A DNA stretch of 64,000 nt, from contig NZ_WHNQ01000009.1 of the NCBI RefSeq assembly GCF_009362785.1, forward strand, positions 1 to 64,000. Reading direction: 5' to 3'. The translations under genes and the position numbers were made by a program. Position 1 is the stretch's first letter. Each line of letters starts with the position of its first letter. Source of the stretch: Paraburkholderia atlantica. GTDB lineage: Bacteria > Pseudomonadota > Gammaproteobacteria > Burkholderiales > Burkholderiaceae. This document shows, one piece after another, positions 8,321 to 17,063 of this stretch. The notes under the pieces are model-generated. The model was not told the origin of the DNA. It made no database searches and worked only from the letters and a program-made list of their open reading frames with translations.

Positions 8321-9192
8321 TTGACCGCCCCGAACGTGAGGCCGCGTACCAGCTGCTTCTGCGACAGCCAGCCGACGATCAGGATCGGCGCGACCGCCAG
8401 CAACGAAGCAGCCGACAACTTCGCCCAGAACAACCCTTCAGGACTCGAATACGATGCGATGAACACGGTCAATGGCGCGGCGTTCGAGCTCGACAGGTTG
8501 ATGCTCCAGAACGCCTCGTTCCACGCCAGGATCACGAGCAGCAGCGCGGTCGACGCGAGTCCGGGCAGCGCCATCGGCATCAGCAGATAGACGATCTCCT
8601 GCCATGTCGCCGCGCCGTCGATACGCCCGGCTTCGAGAATGTCGCGCGGAATCTCAGCGAAGTACGTGAACGCCATCCACACGGCGATCGGCAGATTGAT
8701 CAGCGTGTAGACGATGATCAGACCCGACACCGTATCGAGCAGGCCGCTGTTTTTCCACAGCAGATAGATCGGCACGAGCACGCCGACCGACGGCATCATC
8801 TTCGTCGACAGCATCCACAGCAGCACTTTCTGCGTGCGGTGCGTCGGGAAGAACGCCATCGCGTATGCACACGGCACCGCGAGGATCAGGCACAACAGCG
8901 TGACGCCGACCGAGATCAACACCGAGTTCCACGCGAATGCGAAGTAGTTGCTGCGCGCGAACACCTCGCGGAAGCTGTCGAGCGTCGGCATGAAAAACAG
9001 CGACGACGCGTAGGCCTGCTGCTCGGTCTTGAACGCGGTGATCGTCATCCAGAAGATCGGGAAGAACAGCAGCAACGCGACGAGCCACGCGATGACGCCG
9101 GGAATACCGCGGCGAATCGTATCGAACGGCGATTTGGTCGGCACCGCGACGGGTTGCGTCGTCGATGCCGCAGTGGAGGCAACGTGACTCAT
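8317..9192 (-). CDS. smoG: ABC transporter permease, polyol uptake (second subunit)
   Basis: The 291-residue protein begins at ATG 9192, whose ATGA overlaps the stop of the preceding permease. It has about six membrane segments and the cytoplasmic EAA loop near residue 200 (DILEAGRIDGAATWQEIVYL) that docks on the ATPase. It belongs to the MalG/carbohydrate permease family. An open frame continues upstream over the first permease gene, but the homologous protein starts here (MSHVAST, then the first membrane helix near residue 33). It forms a heterodimeric channel with the gene at 9189-10124. Confidence 0.88.
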   Translation of the reverse strand: MSHVASTAASTTQPVAVPTKSPFDTIRRGIPGVIAWLVALLLFFPIFWMTITAFKTEQQAYASSLFFMPTLDSFREVFARSNYFAFAWNSVLISVGVTLLCLILAVPCAYAMAFFPTHRTQKVLLWMLSTKMMPSVGVLVPIYLLWKNSGLLDTVSGLIIVYTLINLPIAVWMAFTYFAEIPRDILEAGRIDGAATWQEIVYLLMPMALPGLASTALLLVILAWNEAFWSINLSSSNAAPLTVFIASYSSPEGLFWAKLSAASLLAVAPILIVGWLSQKQLVRGLTFGAVK

Positions 9193-10124
9193 TTTTCGTA
9201 CTCCCCTTTCAGGTTCTTCGCGAGCATCCGCACGAGGAAGAACGACACGATGTTGGCCAGCACGACCGCGAGAATACCGCCCGCCGATGCGAGACCGACG
9301 TCGAACTGTTGCAGGCCGAGCGAGAAGATCAGGTACGACAGCGTGGTGGTCGCGTTGCCGGGACCGCCGCCCGTGGTCGTGTAGATCTCGGCGAAGATCG
9401 ACAGCAGGAAAATCGTCTCCATCATCACGACCACCGCGATCGCGCGTCTCAAATGCGGCAGTGTGATGTAGAAGAACATCGAGAACGGACCCGCACCGTC
9501 GATCTTCGCGGCTTCCTTCTGCTCCTGGTCGAGCGACTGGATCGCCGTGAACAGGATCAGGAACGCGAACGGCAGCCACTGCCACGCGACGATCATGATC
9601 ACCGCGGTCAGCGGATAGTCGGCGAACCAGTCGATCGGCTGCATGCCGAGCGCACGCATGCCCTGCGCGACGAGGCCGTACACCGGGTGCAGGATCATGT
9701 TCTTCCAGATCAGCGCGCTGACGGTGGGCATCACGAAGAACGGTCCGATCGCGAGCAGGCGCGCGATGCCCTGCCCGTAGAACTTGCGATCGAACAGGAT
9801 CGCCATCAGCACCCCGCCGACCACGGTGATCACGAGCACCCACACGATCAGCTCGATCGTGTGCGCAATCGACGGACCGAACGACGGATCGGTGGCGAGA
9901 TAGCGGTAGTTGTCGAAACCGGCGAAACCGCGCAGATCGGGATTCAGCAGGTTGTAGTGCGAGAACGAGAACCAGATCGTCATCGCGAGCGGAATGACCA
10001 TCCACAGCACGAGAACGCTGACCGACGGCGCCACGAGCCAGCGGGCCGAATTGGCCTTACGCTCCTCGCGTTCTTTTTCTGTCTGCGGATGGGCGTGCAT
10101 CAAAGGTAGGCGCAAAGGACGCAT
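9189..10124 (-). CDS. smoF: ABC transporter permease, polyol uptake (first subunit)
   Basis: This is a MalF-type inner-membrane permease of 311 residues with about six membrane helices and an EAA loop (KEAAKIDGAGPFSMFFYITL). I chose ATG 10124 because AGGTGG lies six bases upstream; the frame is open further back to 10205 but lacks a site there, and ATG 10100 has none. It partners smoG. The sequence between the binding-protein gene and this start carries a strong hairpin (10185-10214). Confidence 0.87.
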   Translation of the reverse strand: MRPLRLPLMHAHPQTEKEREERKANSARWLVAPSVSVLVLWMVIPLAMTIWFSFSHYNLLNPDLRGFAGFDNYRYLATDPSFGPSIAHTIELIVWVLVITVVGGVLMAILFDRKFYGQGIARLLAIGPFFVMPTVSALIWKNMILHPVYGLVAQGMRALGMQPIDWFADYPLTAVIMIVAWQWLPFAFLILFTAIQSLDQEQKEAAKIDGAGPFSMFFYITLPHLRRAIAVVVMMETIFLLSIFAEIYTTTGGGPGNATTTLSYLIFSLGLQQFDVGLASAGGILAVVLANIVSFFLVRMLAKNLKGEYEK

Positions 10125-10184
10125 GATGGACCACCTGTTCGGTAATGCGCGGAGCGTTCGCCCGAGCCGCGTGCGTGCGACGCG

Positions 10185-10214
10185 GCGTGCCGTGCTGAAT
10201 GGCACACGGCACGC
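10185..10214 (-). other. intercistronic stem-loop between binding-protein and permease genes
   Basis: GCGTGCCGTG at 10185-10194 pairs perfectly with CACGGCACGC at 10205-10214 around a 10-base loop, with no T-run. Stem-loops here are common in binding-protein-dependent operons, where they protect the upstream binding-protein message and lower downstream expression. That role is inferred from position. Confidence 0.5.
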
Positions 10215-10318
10215 GCCGCATCGCGTACGGCGCAGACCAACGGCCGCCCTGCTTCACGAGCCGCATCGGTCGATGCGGCGGGCCTGCCGGGTTACTTCTG
10301 CGGATTCACTGCTCGCAG

Positions 10319-11641
10319 TTACTTCTGGTAACCCGCCTGCTTGACCGCGCGATCCGCGGCCGCGTTGCCGGCCGCGAGCGCCTGGTCGACCGTCATCTGA
10401 CCGGCGATCGCGCCGGAGATGCTCTGCCCGACCACCGTGCCGAACGACTGGAACTCAGGAATTCCGACGAACTGCACACCGGTGTACGGGACCGGCTTCG
10501 AGGTCGGATGATCCGGGTCGGCGGTCTGGATCGCCTTCAGCACGAAGTCGCCGAACGGCGCGGCCTGCTTGTACTCGGGGCGCGCGTAGGTGGACTGGCG
10601 CGTGCCCGGGGGCACCGAGGCCCAGCCCTCGTCCTTCGCGACCATTTCAATGTACTCCTTCGAGGTCGCCCACTCGATGAACTTCTTCGCCGAATCGGCC
10701 TGCTTCGACGACTTCGGAATCGCCAGCGCCCACGCCCACAGCCAGTGCGAGCCCTTCGGCGTGACCGCGACCGGCGCCGCGGCGAAGCCGACCTTGTCGG
10801 CGATCTGCGACTGCTGCTTGTTGTACAGCATGCCGGCCGCGACCGTCGCGTCGATCCACATCGCGCATTTGCCGGACGACATCAGCGTCAGGTTTTCATT
10901 GAAGCCGTTCGAGCTGGCTCCCGGAGGGCCGTCCTTCTTCAGCAGATCGACATAGAACGTCATCGCCTTCTTCCATTCCGGCGAAGTCAGCTGCGCGTTC
11001 CACTTCTCGTCGAACCAGCGGCCGCCGAAGGTGTTCACGACCGTCGTGCCGTACGCCATGTTCTCGCCCCAGCCCGCCTTGCCGCGCAGGCAGATGCCGT
11101 ATTGCTCCTTGGACTTGTCGGTGAGCTTGTCGGCGAATTGCGCGATCTGGTCATAGGTCGGCTGGTCGGGCATCTTCAGGCCGGCCTTGTCGAACAGATC
11201 CTTGCGGTAATAGGTCATCGAGCTTTCGACATAGAACGGCAGCGCGTACAGCTGGCCGTTCGCGGACAGGCCGTCGCGGGCCGTCTTGACGACGTCGTTC
11301 AGGTCGTAGTTCGCGGGCAGGTTCGTGATCGGCGCGAGCCAGCCGCGCTTGCCCCATTGCGGCGTTTCGTACGCACCAATTGTCATCACGTCGAACTGGC
11401 CGCTGCCGGTCGTGATGTCGGTCGTCGCGCGCTGGCGCAGCACGTTTTCCTCGAGGATCACCCAGTTCAGCTTGATGTCCGGATTCGCTTTTTCGAACGC
11501 CGGCGACAGCTTCTTCAGCTCGATCATGTCCGGATTGTTCAGCGTCGCGATCGTCACCGTCGCCGCCGATGCGCTCAGCGCAAAGCAGGTGGCCGCGCCG
11601 GCACCGGCCGCCTTCAGCGCGAATTTGAAAGCTGGTTTCAT
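10319..11641 (-). CDS. smoE: periplasmic polyol-binding protein of an ABC importer
   Basis: The 440-residue family-1 solute-binding protein starts at ATG 11641, six bases after AAGGAG; a start six codons earlier is less well placed. Residues 1-26 are a signal peptide (ending SASAATVTI). The mature part has the SBP signatures GSGQFDVMTIGAYETPQWG, ALPFYVESSMTYYRKDLF and GKCAMWIDATVAAG. It captures the substrate in the periplasm and delivers it to SmoFG. Its gene precedes the permeases and follows the dehydrogenase by 97 bases. Sorbitol or mannitol is the likely ligand by operon content. Confidence 0.9.
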   Translation of the reverse strand: MKPAFKFALKAAGAGAATCFALSASAATVTIATLNNPDMIELKKLSPAFEKANPDIKLNWVILEENVLRQRATTDITTGSGQFDVMTIGAYETPQWGKRGWLAPITNLPANYDLNDVVKTARDGLSANGQLYALPFYVESSMTYYRKDLFDKAGLKMPDQPTYDQIAQFADKLTDKSKEQYGICLRGKAGWGENMAYGTTVVNTFGGRWFDEKWNAQLTSPEWKKAMTFYVDLLKKDGPPGASSNGFNENLTLMSSGKCAMWIDATVAAGMLYNKQQSQIADKVGFAAAPVAVTPKGSHWLWAWALAIPKSSKQADSAKKFIEWATSKEYIEMVAKDEGWASVPPGTRQSTYARPEYKQAAPFGDFVLKAIQTADPDHPTSKPVPYTGVQFVGIPEFQSFGTVVGQSISGAIAGQMTVDQALAAGNAAADRAVKQAGYQK

Positions 11642-11738
11642 GGTTGTCTCCTTTCTCATACGTTATGTGATGCTGCGTTCGTTTGACGGAATGACGCGCC
11701 GGGCAGAGCAGCCAACGTGCCCGCTTACTGCTCTTGGC

Positions 11739-12518
11739 TCAGCTCATCCAGTTGCCGCCGTCGACGTTCAGCGTCTGCGCGGTGATGTAGTCGGCATCGG
11801 CAGACGCGAGGAACAGCGCGGCGCCGGTCAGGTCGTCGGGCACGCCCATGCGGCCGAGCGGCACGGCCTCGCCGACGAGGCGCTTCTTCTCGCCGAGCGG
11901 CCGGTTCTCGTAGCGTGCGAACAGCGCGTCGACCTCGTTCCACATCGGCGTGTCGACGACGCCCGGCGCGATGCCGTTTACATTGATCTTATGCGGCGCG
12001 AGCGCGAGCGCCGCGGACTGCGTATAGCTCAACACCGCCGCCTTGGTCGCGCAGTAATGCGACACGAGCGCCTCGCCGCGCCGGCCGGCCTGCGACGACA
12101 TGTTGATGATCTTGCCGCCGCGGCCCTGCTCGACCATCTGCCGCGCGACCGCCTGCATCAGGAAGAACATGCCCTTCACGTTGACCGCGAACAGGCGGTC
12201 GAACACGTCCCAGGATTCGTCGAGGAGCGGGCGCATGTCGAACAGCGCCGCGTTGTTGAAAAGGATGTCGATCTGGCCGAAGCAGCCGAGCGTGCTCGTG
12301 ACGATGCGCTCGATGTCCTCGCGGCGCCGGACGTCGGCGCTGACGCTCAACACGCGCTCGCCGTAGGTGCCGCGCAGCGCGCCGCCGATGCTGTCGGTCG
12401 GCTTCACGTCGACCAGCACGCAGCGCGCGCCTTCGTCGAGATAGCGCAGAGCTACCGCTTCACCGATACCGCTGGCCGCGCCCGTCAGAATGGCGACCTT
12501 GTCCTTCAATCGTGCCAC
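11739..12518 (-). CDS. smoS: sorbitol (L-iditol/galactitol) 2-dehydrogenase, short-chain family
   Basis: The 259-residue SDR has the NAD-binding TGAASGIG at 12-19, NNA near 88-90, the catalytic Ser near 141-142, and Tyr155-x-x-x-Lys159. It matches Rhodobacter SmoS at its diagnostic stretches: KIINMSSQAGRRGEA, INVNGIAPGVVD, RYENRPLGEKKR and the C-terminus NVDGGNWMS. It would oxidise sorbitol to fructose with NAD in the cytoplasm. It is the first gene of the minus-strand operon that continues to smoK. Activity on related hexitols such as galactitol or iditol cannot be excluded. Confidence 0.88.
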   Translation of the reverse strand: MARLKDKVAILTGAASGIGEAVALRYLDEGARCVLVDVKPTDSIGGALRGTYGERVLSVSADVRRREDIERIVTSTLGCFGQIDILFNNAALFDMRPLLDESWDVFDRLFAVNVKGMFFLMQAVARQMVEQGRGGKIINMSSQAGRRGEALVSHYCATKAAVLSYTQSAALALAPHKINVNGIAPGVVDTPMWNEVDALFARYENRPLGEKKRLVGEAVPLGRMGVPDDLTGAALFLASADADYITAQTLNVDGGNWMS

Positions 12519-12556
12519 TGCCTGTCTCCGGTTCGTTTTTACATTTTGGCGCGTAG

Positions 12557-12608
12557 TGAGCGAACGCTCGTTTTGCGATCAATTGCTCGGCTAGTGATCG
12601 AATGATCG
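12557..12608. promoter_or_regulatory. repeated palindromic elements in the smoS promoter region
   Basis: TGAGCGAACGCTCG (12557-12570) and TGATCGAATGATCG (12595-12608) agree at 11 of 14 positions and lie 38 bases apart. A looser copy, TGCGATCAATTGCTCG, lies between them at 12574-12589. Elements with this spacing, just upstream of smoS, are candidates for the operator of the SorC-type regulator at 768-1715. Confidence 0.4.
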
Positions 12609-12709
12609 GATACGGGCCGGGTCATGTCAAGGCACGCGGACGAATTTCGATGGTGCAGCGCGGCAGGCTTCCCACGACGCGAGGATTCGCGCCACTGACA
12701 AAAAATCGC

Positions 12710-12727
12710 GATACGTTATATCATTTC
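12710..12727 (+). promoter_or_regulatory. Zur box upstream of zur-znuACB
   Basis: GATACGTTATATCATTTC agrees at 15 of 18 positions with the proteobacterial Zur consensus GAAATGTTATAACATTTC. It lies about 46 bases before the zur start, which is where a zinc-bound repressor would block its own operon. Confidence 0.65.
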
Positions 12728-12773
12728 GACCTCGCCGCCTGCCGGGGGCTGCCACGCCAGGAGATCCACGCCG

Positions 12774-13271
12774 ATGACTACTTCGCTCGCCGAACAGCAC
12801 GCCATGCGGCTCGCGCATGCGGATGCGCACGCCGCGGCGCAGGGGCTCGCGCTGACACCGCTGCGTCGCCAGGTGTATGCGGCGATCGTCGCGAGCGAGC
12901 GGCCGGTCGGCGCGTACGAATTGCTCGACGCGCTCGCGCCCGAGCGCGGTCGCATGCCGCCTACCACCGTCTATCGCGCGCTCGATTTCCTCGTCGCGCA
13001 TGGCTTCGTGCATCGGATCGAATCGAAGAACGCGTTCGTCGCCTGCTGCGAAATCGGCGTGCCGCATCGCAGCCAGTTCCTGATGTGCGACGGCTGCGGC
13101 GCGACCGTCGAGATTCCCGGCGCCGAACTCGCCGACCGCCTGTCGCACAGCGCGCCCGCGCATGGCTTCGAGGTGCATCGCCAGGTGATCGAGCTGAGCG
13201 GCCTGTGCGGGCTATGTGCGCGAGCGGCGAAGCCTGGCGGCGCCGGCGGCTCGCCAGGCGCTTCGTCGTAA
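12774..13271 (+). CDS. zur: zinc uptake regulator Zur (Fur family)
   Basis: This 165-residue Fur-family repressor has a winged helix over residues 25-85 (LTPLRRQVYAAI, PPTTVYRALDFL). Two CxxC pairs (C105/C108 and C145/C148) would hold the structural zinc. Its start follows an AGGAG 10 bases upstream. With zinc bound, Zur represses zinc import. The downstream znuACB genes and the Zur box at 12710-12727 make Zur far more likely than Fur or PerR. The frame continues open 172 bases upstream of its neighbour's start, but that extension has no support. Confidence 0.9.
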   Translation: MTTSLAEQHAMRLAHADAHAAAQGLALTPLRRQVYAAIVASERPVGAYELLDALAPERGRMPPTTVYRALDFLVAHGFVHRIESKNAFVACCEIGVPHRSQFLMCDGCGATVEIPGAELADRLSHSAPAHGFEVHRQVIELSGLCGLCARAAKPGGAGGSPGASS

Positions 13272-13363
13272 TCAGGCGCGCGGCGCCGCGCAGAGCTCAA
13301 CGCTGTATTCGGCCTTGCCACCCCGAGTGGCTCATTCAAACTCTCAAGCAGCAGGAAACAACG

Positions 13364-14347
13364 ATGAAAACGATCCGCTTGATGTTGTCGAGTGCGCAGC
13401 GCGTGCTGAAGCGTTCGATGTCTGTTCGCAACCATCTGTGCACCTGTCTGCTGGCGCTCGCGGCGCTCGGCTTCGGCCATGGCGCGTTCGCCGCCGACGC
13501 GAAAATCCCGGTCGTCGCCGCGGAAAACTTTTATGGCGACGTGGTGCGGCAACTCGGCGGCGATCGTGTCGACGTCACCAGCATCCTCAACAACCCGGAC
13601 CAGGACCCGCATCTGTTCGAAGCCAGCCCAGCCACCGCACGCGCGTTGCAGCACGCGAGCCTGATCGTCTATAGCGGCGCCGACTACGATCCGTGGATGG
13701 CGAAGCTGCTGGCCGCGTCGAAAGGCACGCAGCGCACCGTGATCGTCGTGGCTGACCTCGTCGGCAAAAAAGGCGGCGACAATCCGCACCTGTGGTACGA
13801 CCCGGCGACGATGCCAAAAGTCGCGCGCGCGGTCAGCGACGCGCTCAGCGCTGCTGACCCGGCGCACAAGTCGGCGTACGATGCGAACCTCGCGAAGTTT
13901 CTCGATTCGCTGAAGCCGATCGACGCCAAGGTCGCCGAGCTGCACGGCCGCTATGCAGGCCTGCCGGTCACGGCGACGGAGCCGGTGTTCGGCTATATGT
14001 CGGACGCGATCGGCCTGAACATGCGCAACCAGCGCTTCCAGCTCGCCGCGATGAACGACACCGAAGCGAGCGCGGCCGATATCGCCGCGTTCGAGCGCGA
14101 TCTGCGCGAGCGGCGTGTGCGCGTGCTGATCTACAACAGCCAGGCCACCGAGGCGCTGACCCAACGCATGCTGAAGCTCGCGCAACAATCTAAGGTACCG
14201 ACGTTGAGCGTCACCGAAACCCTGCCGGCCGGCAAGACCTATCAGACGTGGATGCTGACGCAGCTCGACGCGTTGCAGAAGGCGCTCGCGGCGGGCGACA
14301 CGAACGGCGCGAACGGTGCAGCCAACGCGAAAGGAAAAACTCCATGA
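13364..14347 (+). CDS. znuA: zinc ABC transporter, substrate-binding protein
   Basis: The 327-residue precursor starts at ATG 13364 (GCAGGAA upstream). A long n-region precedes a hydrophobic core ending AFA|AD near residue 43. It is a cluster A-I metal-binding protein with ligand candidates His83 (DQDPHLFE) and His142 (DNPHLWYD). The third site usually has His in an HxAfGY context, but here reads TEPVFGYM with Glu206. The His-rich loop typical of ZnuA is absent; the ATPase carries a His-rich tail instead. Its stop overlaps the next start (ATGA). Zinc is inferred from zur; manganese is a less likely alternative. Confidence 0.85.
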   Translation: MKTIRLMLSSAQRVLKRSMSVRNHLCTCLLALAALGFGHGAFAADAKIPVVAAENFYGDVVRQLGGDRVDVTSILNNPDQDPHLFEASPATARALQHASLIVYSGADYDPWMAKLLAASKGTQRTVIVVADLVGKKGGDNPHLWYDPATMPKVARAVSDALSAADPAHKSAYDANLAKFLDSLKPIDAKVAELHGRYAGLPVTATEPVFGYMSDAIGLNMRNQRFQLAAMNDTEASAADIAAFERDLRERRVRVLIYNSQATEALTQRMLKLAQQSKVPTLSVTETLPAGKTYQTWMLTQLDALQKALAAGDTNGANGAANAKGKTP

Positions 14348-15330
14348 TTCCGACTGGCCATCGAACGCCAGCAGGTGCGCTGACAGGCGCACGCACCGCG
14401 CGCGGCGACACGCCCGTGCTCGAACTCGACAACGTGACGCTCGATCTGGGCGGCCGCACGATCCTGCGCGACACCAGCTTCGTCGTGAAGCAGGGCGAGT
14501 TCATCGGTGTGCTCGGGCCGAACGGCGCGGGCAAGACGACGCTGATGCGCGCGGTACTCGGCCTCGTGCCGGCCGCGGACGGCGCGATTCGCGTGCTCGG
14601 GCAGACGGTCGAGCGCGGCAACGCGTCGATCGGCTATATGCCGCAGACGCGCAGCGCGCTCGCCGGCCGCCGTGTGCGCGGCCGCGATTTCGTCGCGATG
14701 GCCGCCGATGGTCATCGCTGGGGCTTGCCGCATGCGGATGCGAAAACGCGCGCGGACGTCGATCGGGTGCTCGAGCTCGTCGGCGGGACGAATCTCGCGA
14801 AGCGGCCGCTGTCGGAGTTGTCGGGCGGCGAACGGCAGCGGCTGCTGCTCGCGCAATGCCTGCTCGGTAATCCGAAACTGCTGCTGCTCGATGAACCGTT
14901 GATCAGTCTCGATCCGCATCATCAGAAGAGCGTCGTCGAACTCGTGCGGCGCGTGCAGCAGGAACTCGGCATCGCGGTGCTGTTCTCCGCGCACGAACTC
15001 AATCCGCTGTTGAACTCGATCGATCGCGTGCTGTATCTCGGCAGCGGCGTCGCGGCGCTCGGCACCGTCGATGAAGTGATCACGCGGCCGGTGCTGTCGC
15101 GTCTGTACGGCTCGCCGATCGATGTGATGCGCGTGAACGGCCGCATCTTCGTGATGTCGGGCGGTGTCGAAGTCGAGAAGCACGATCACGAGCACGAACA
15201 CGACGAGGACGGCGGACATACGCATTCGCACGGTCACTCGCACGACCACGGCCACGGTCATTCACACGGCCACTCACACGGTGACTCAAACCCGCACGAC
15301 TCACGCGACGGACACACGCACGATGTTTGA
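14344..15330 (+). CDS. znuC: zinc ABC transporter, ATP-binding protein with His-rich tail
   Basis: The 328-residue ATPase has Walker A GPNGAGKTT at 58-66, signature LSGGE at 159-163, Walker B LLLDEP at 180-185 and the switch His near 217. It energises zinc import through ZnuB. After about residue 278 comes a tail of some 50 residues with 18 His and many Asp and Glu, of the HSHGHSHD kind. Such a tail can bind zinc and could buffer or sense it on the cytoplasmic side. The ATG overlaps the znuA stop, and the 3' end overlaps znuB by 8 bases, so the three are coupled. Confidence 0.9.
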   Translation: MIPTGHRTPAGALTGARTARGDTPVLELDNVTLDLGGRTILRDTSFVVKQGEFIGVLGPNGAGKTTLMRAVLGLVPAADGAIRVLGQTVERGNASIGYMPQTRSALAGRRVRGRDFVAMAADGHRWGLPHADAKTRADVDRVLELVGGTNLAKRPLSELSGGERQRLLLAQCLLGNPKLLLLDEPLISLDPHHQKSVVELVRRVQQELGIAVLFSAHELNPLLNSIDRVLYLGSGVAALGTVDEVITRPVLSRLYGSPIDVMRVNGRIFVMSGGVEVEKHDHEHEHDEDGGHTHSHGHSHDHGHGHSHGHSHGDSNPHDSRDGHTHDV

Positions 15331-16105
15331 ATACGATTTCATGGTGAACGCATTCGCGGCGTCGGGGATCGTCGCGGTGCTGGCCGGCGTGGTCGGCTAT
15401 TTTCTGGTGATGCGCGGACAGACGTTCGCGGGCCACGCGCTGTCGCATGTCGGCTTTACTGGCGCGACCGGCGCGGTGCTGATCGGCATTTCGCCGATCT
15501 GGGGGATGATCGGCTTCACGCTCGCGGCCGGTGTCGGCATGGGTGCGCTTGGCGAGCGACTCGCTGGACGCGATGTCGCGATCGGCGTGATTCTTTCCTT
15601 GTCGCTTGGCTTCGGGCTGCTGTTTCTGCATTTCTTCACCGCGTATGCGACGCAGGTGACGGCGCTGCTGTTCGGCAACGTGCTCGGCGTCAATGCATCG
15701 ACGCTCGGGGTGCTTGCAGCGCTCGGTGTGGTGAGTCTCGTGGCGCTGGCGGCCATCATGCGGCCGCTGCTGTTCGCATCGCTGCAGCCGGAGCTGGCCG
15801 AAGCGAAGGGCGTGTCGCTGCGCCGCGTGTCGGTGCTGTTTCTCGCGATCGCCGCGCTGGCCGTCGCCGCCTGCACGCAGATCGTCGGCGTGCTGCTCGT
15901 GTTCACGCTGATGGTGGGCCCGGCCGCCGCCGCGCAGAACCTGAGCACGCGGCTGTCGACGGGTCTCGTGCTCGCGGCCGTGTTCGCGCTCGCGCAGGCG
16001 TGGCTCGGGCTGACGCTCGCGTTCTATACCGATTGGCCGACGAGCTTCTGGATCACCGTGCTATCGGCGGCGGTGTATGGCGGGAGTTTGCTGAAGCGGC
16101 ATTGA
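15323..16105 (+). CDS. znuB: zinc ABC transporter, permease
   Basis: The 260-residue ABC-3 family permease has about eight membrane helices, beginning FMVNAFAASGIVAVLAGVVG, and the family segment MRGQTFAGHALSHVGFTG. It forms the membrane channel for zinc. The ATG at 15323 lies inside the znuC end, and the longer open frame upstream is only the His-tail region read in another frame. The operon ends at the strong terminator at 16130-16166. Confidence 0.9.
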   Translation: MFEYDFMVNAFAASGIVAVLAGVVGYFLVMRGQTFAGHALSHVGFTGATGAVLIGISPIWGMIGFTLAAGVGMGALGERLAGRDVAIGVILSLSLGFGLLFLHFFTAYATQVTALLFGNVLGVNASTLGVLAALGVVSLVALAAIMRPLLFASLQPELAEAKGVSLRRVSVLFLAIAALAVAACTQIVGVLLVFTLMVGPAAAAQNLSTRLSTGLVLAAVFALAQAWLGLTLAFYTDWPTSFWITVLSAAVYGGSLLKRH

Positions 16106-16129
16106 GCGGCGCTTGCGTCGCGATCACAT

Positions 16130-16166
16130 GAAAAAACGGCGGCACGTGATGTGCCGCCGTTTTTTC
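16130..16166. terminator. bidirectional terminator between znuB and fghA
   Basis: GAAAAAACGGCGGCAC, loop GTGAT, then GTGCCGCCGTTTTTTC is a perfect 16-bp stem with A- and T-runs at its ends, so it can stop transcription in both directions between the convergent genes. Confidence 0.88.
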
Positions 16167-16193
16167 ATTTAGCGCCGCCTTTTACGACGTTTT

Positions 16194-17048
16194 TCAGCCG
16201 AGCAACACCTTCGCGTGATGTGCGAGATGATCCTCGATGAACGTCGAGATGAAGTAGTAGCCATGGTCGTAGCCTTCGTGCCGATGCAACGTCAACGGCT
16301 GCCCCGCGGCTTTGCACGCCGCTTCGAACACGTCGGGATTCAGCTGCGTGGGCAGGAACTGATCCGCGAGTCCCTGATCGACGAGAATCCCCGCCGCGAA
16401 CTTGTGCGTCGCGTGCGCGACCAGTTCGCTCGCGTCGTACTGCTTCCACGCCTCACGGTTCTCGCCGAGGTAGCCGCTGAACGCCTTCTCGCCCCACGGA
16501 CAACGCATCGGCGCCGCGATCGGCGCGAACGCCGACACCGACCGATAAATGTTCGGATTGCGCAGCGCGAGCATCAGCGCGCCGTGCCCGCCCATCGAGT
16601 GACCGAAGATGCCGAGGCGCTCGCCATCGATCGGCAGGTTCGCAAGCACCGTCTCGCGCAGTTCATCCCGCACGTATGAGTACATCCGGTAATTCCTGGA
16701 CCACGGCTCCTCGGTCGCGTCGACATAAAAGCCCGCGCCGACACCGAAGTCCCATGCATCGCTCTCGCCTGGCACACCCGCGCCGCGCGGACTCGTGTCC
16801 GGCGCGATCAATGCGATGCCGTGCTGTGCCGCGAAACGCTGCGCGCCGGCCTTGATCGGAAACGTTTCTTCCGTGCAAGTCAGTCCGGCCAGATAGAACA
16901 ACGCCGGCACACGTCCCGCATTCTCATGCAACGCCTGCGGCGGCAGATAGATCGAGAAGCGCATCGGCAGACCGATCGCGCGCGACTCGTGCCGGTAAAA
17001 GCGCTGCTCGCCGCCATGACAGGCGTGCGACGATAGTAGTTCGAGCAT
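16194..17048 (-). CDS. fghA: S-formylglutathione hydrolase
   Basis: The 284-residue alpha/beta hydrolase of the esterase D family splits S-formylglutathione into formate and glutathione, the second step of glutathione-dependent formaldehyde removal. Visible signatures are FYLAGLTCTEE, the nucleophile elbow GHSMGGHG with Ser151, the acid in DQGLADQF (Asp229) and the catalytic His262 in YDHGYYF. It lies 15 bases downstream of the adhC remnant, whose intact form would supply its substrate. The hydrolase itself looks complete. Confidence 0.92.
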   Translation of the reverse strand: MLELLSSHACHGGEQRFYRHESRAIGLPMRFSIYLPPQALHENAGRVPALFYLAGLTCTEETFPIKAGAQRFAAQHGIALIAPDTSPRGAGVPGESDAWDFGVGAGFYVDATEEPWSRNYRMYSYVRDELRETVLANLPIDGERLGIFGHSMGGHGALMLALRNPNIYRSVSAFAPIAAPMRCPWGEKAFSGYLGENREAWKQYDASELVAHATHKFAAGILVDQGLADQFLPTQLNPDVFEAACKAAGQPLTLHRHEGYDHGYYFISTFIEDHLAHHAKVLLG

Positions 17049-17063
17049 CGTGATATTCCTCGC

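Noticed and set aside
8317..10005. Long open frame covering both smo permeases
   Set aside because: The part before 9192 is an off-frame reading of smoF; the permease protein begins at 9192.
12602..13363. Long N-terminal extension of ZnuA
   Set aside because: It runs through zur in another frame; the signal peptide at 13364 gives the natural start.
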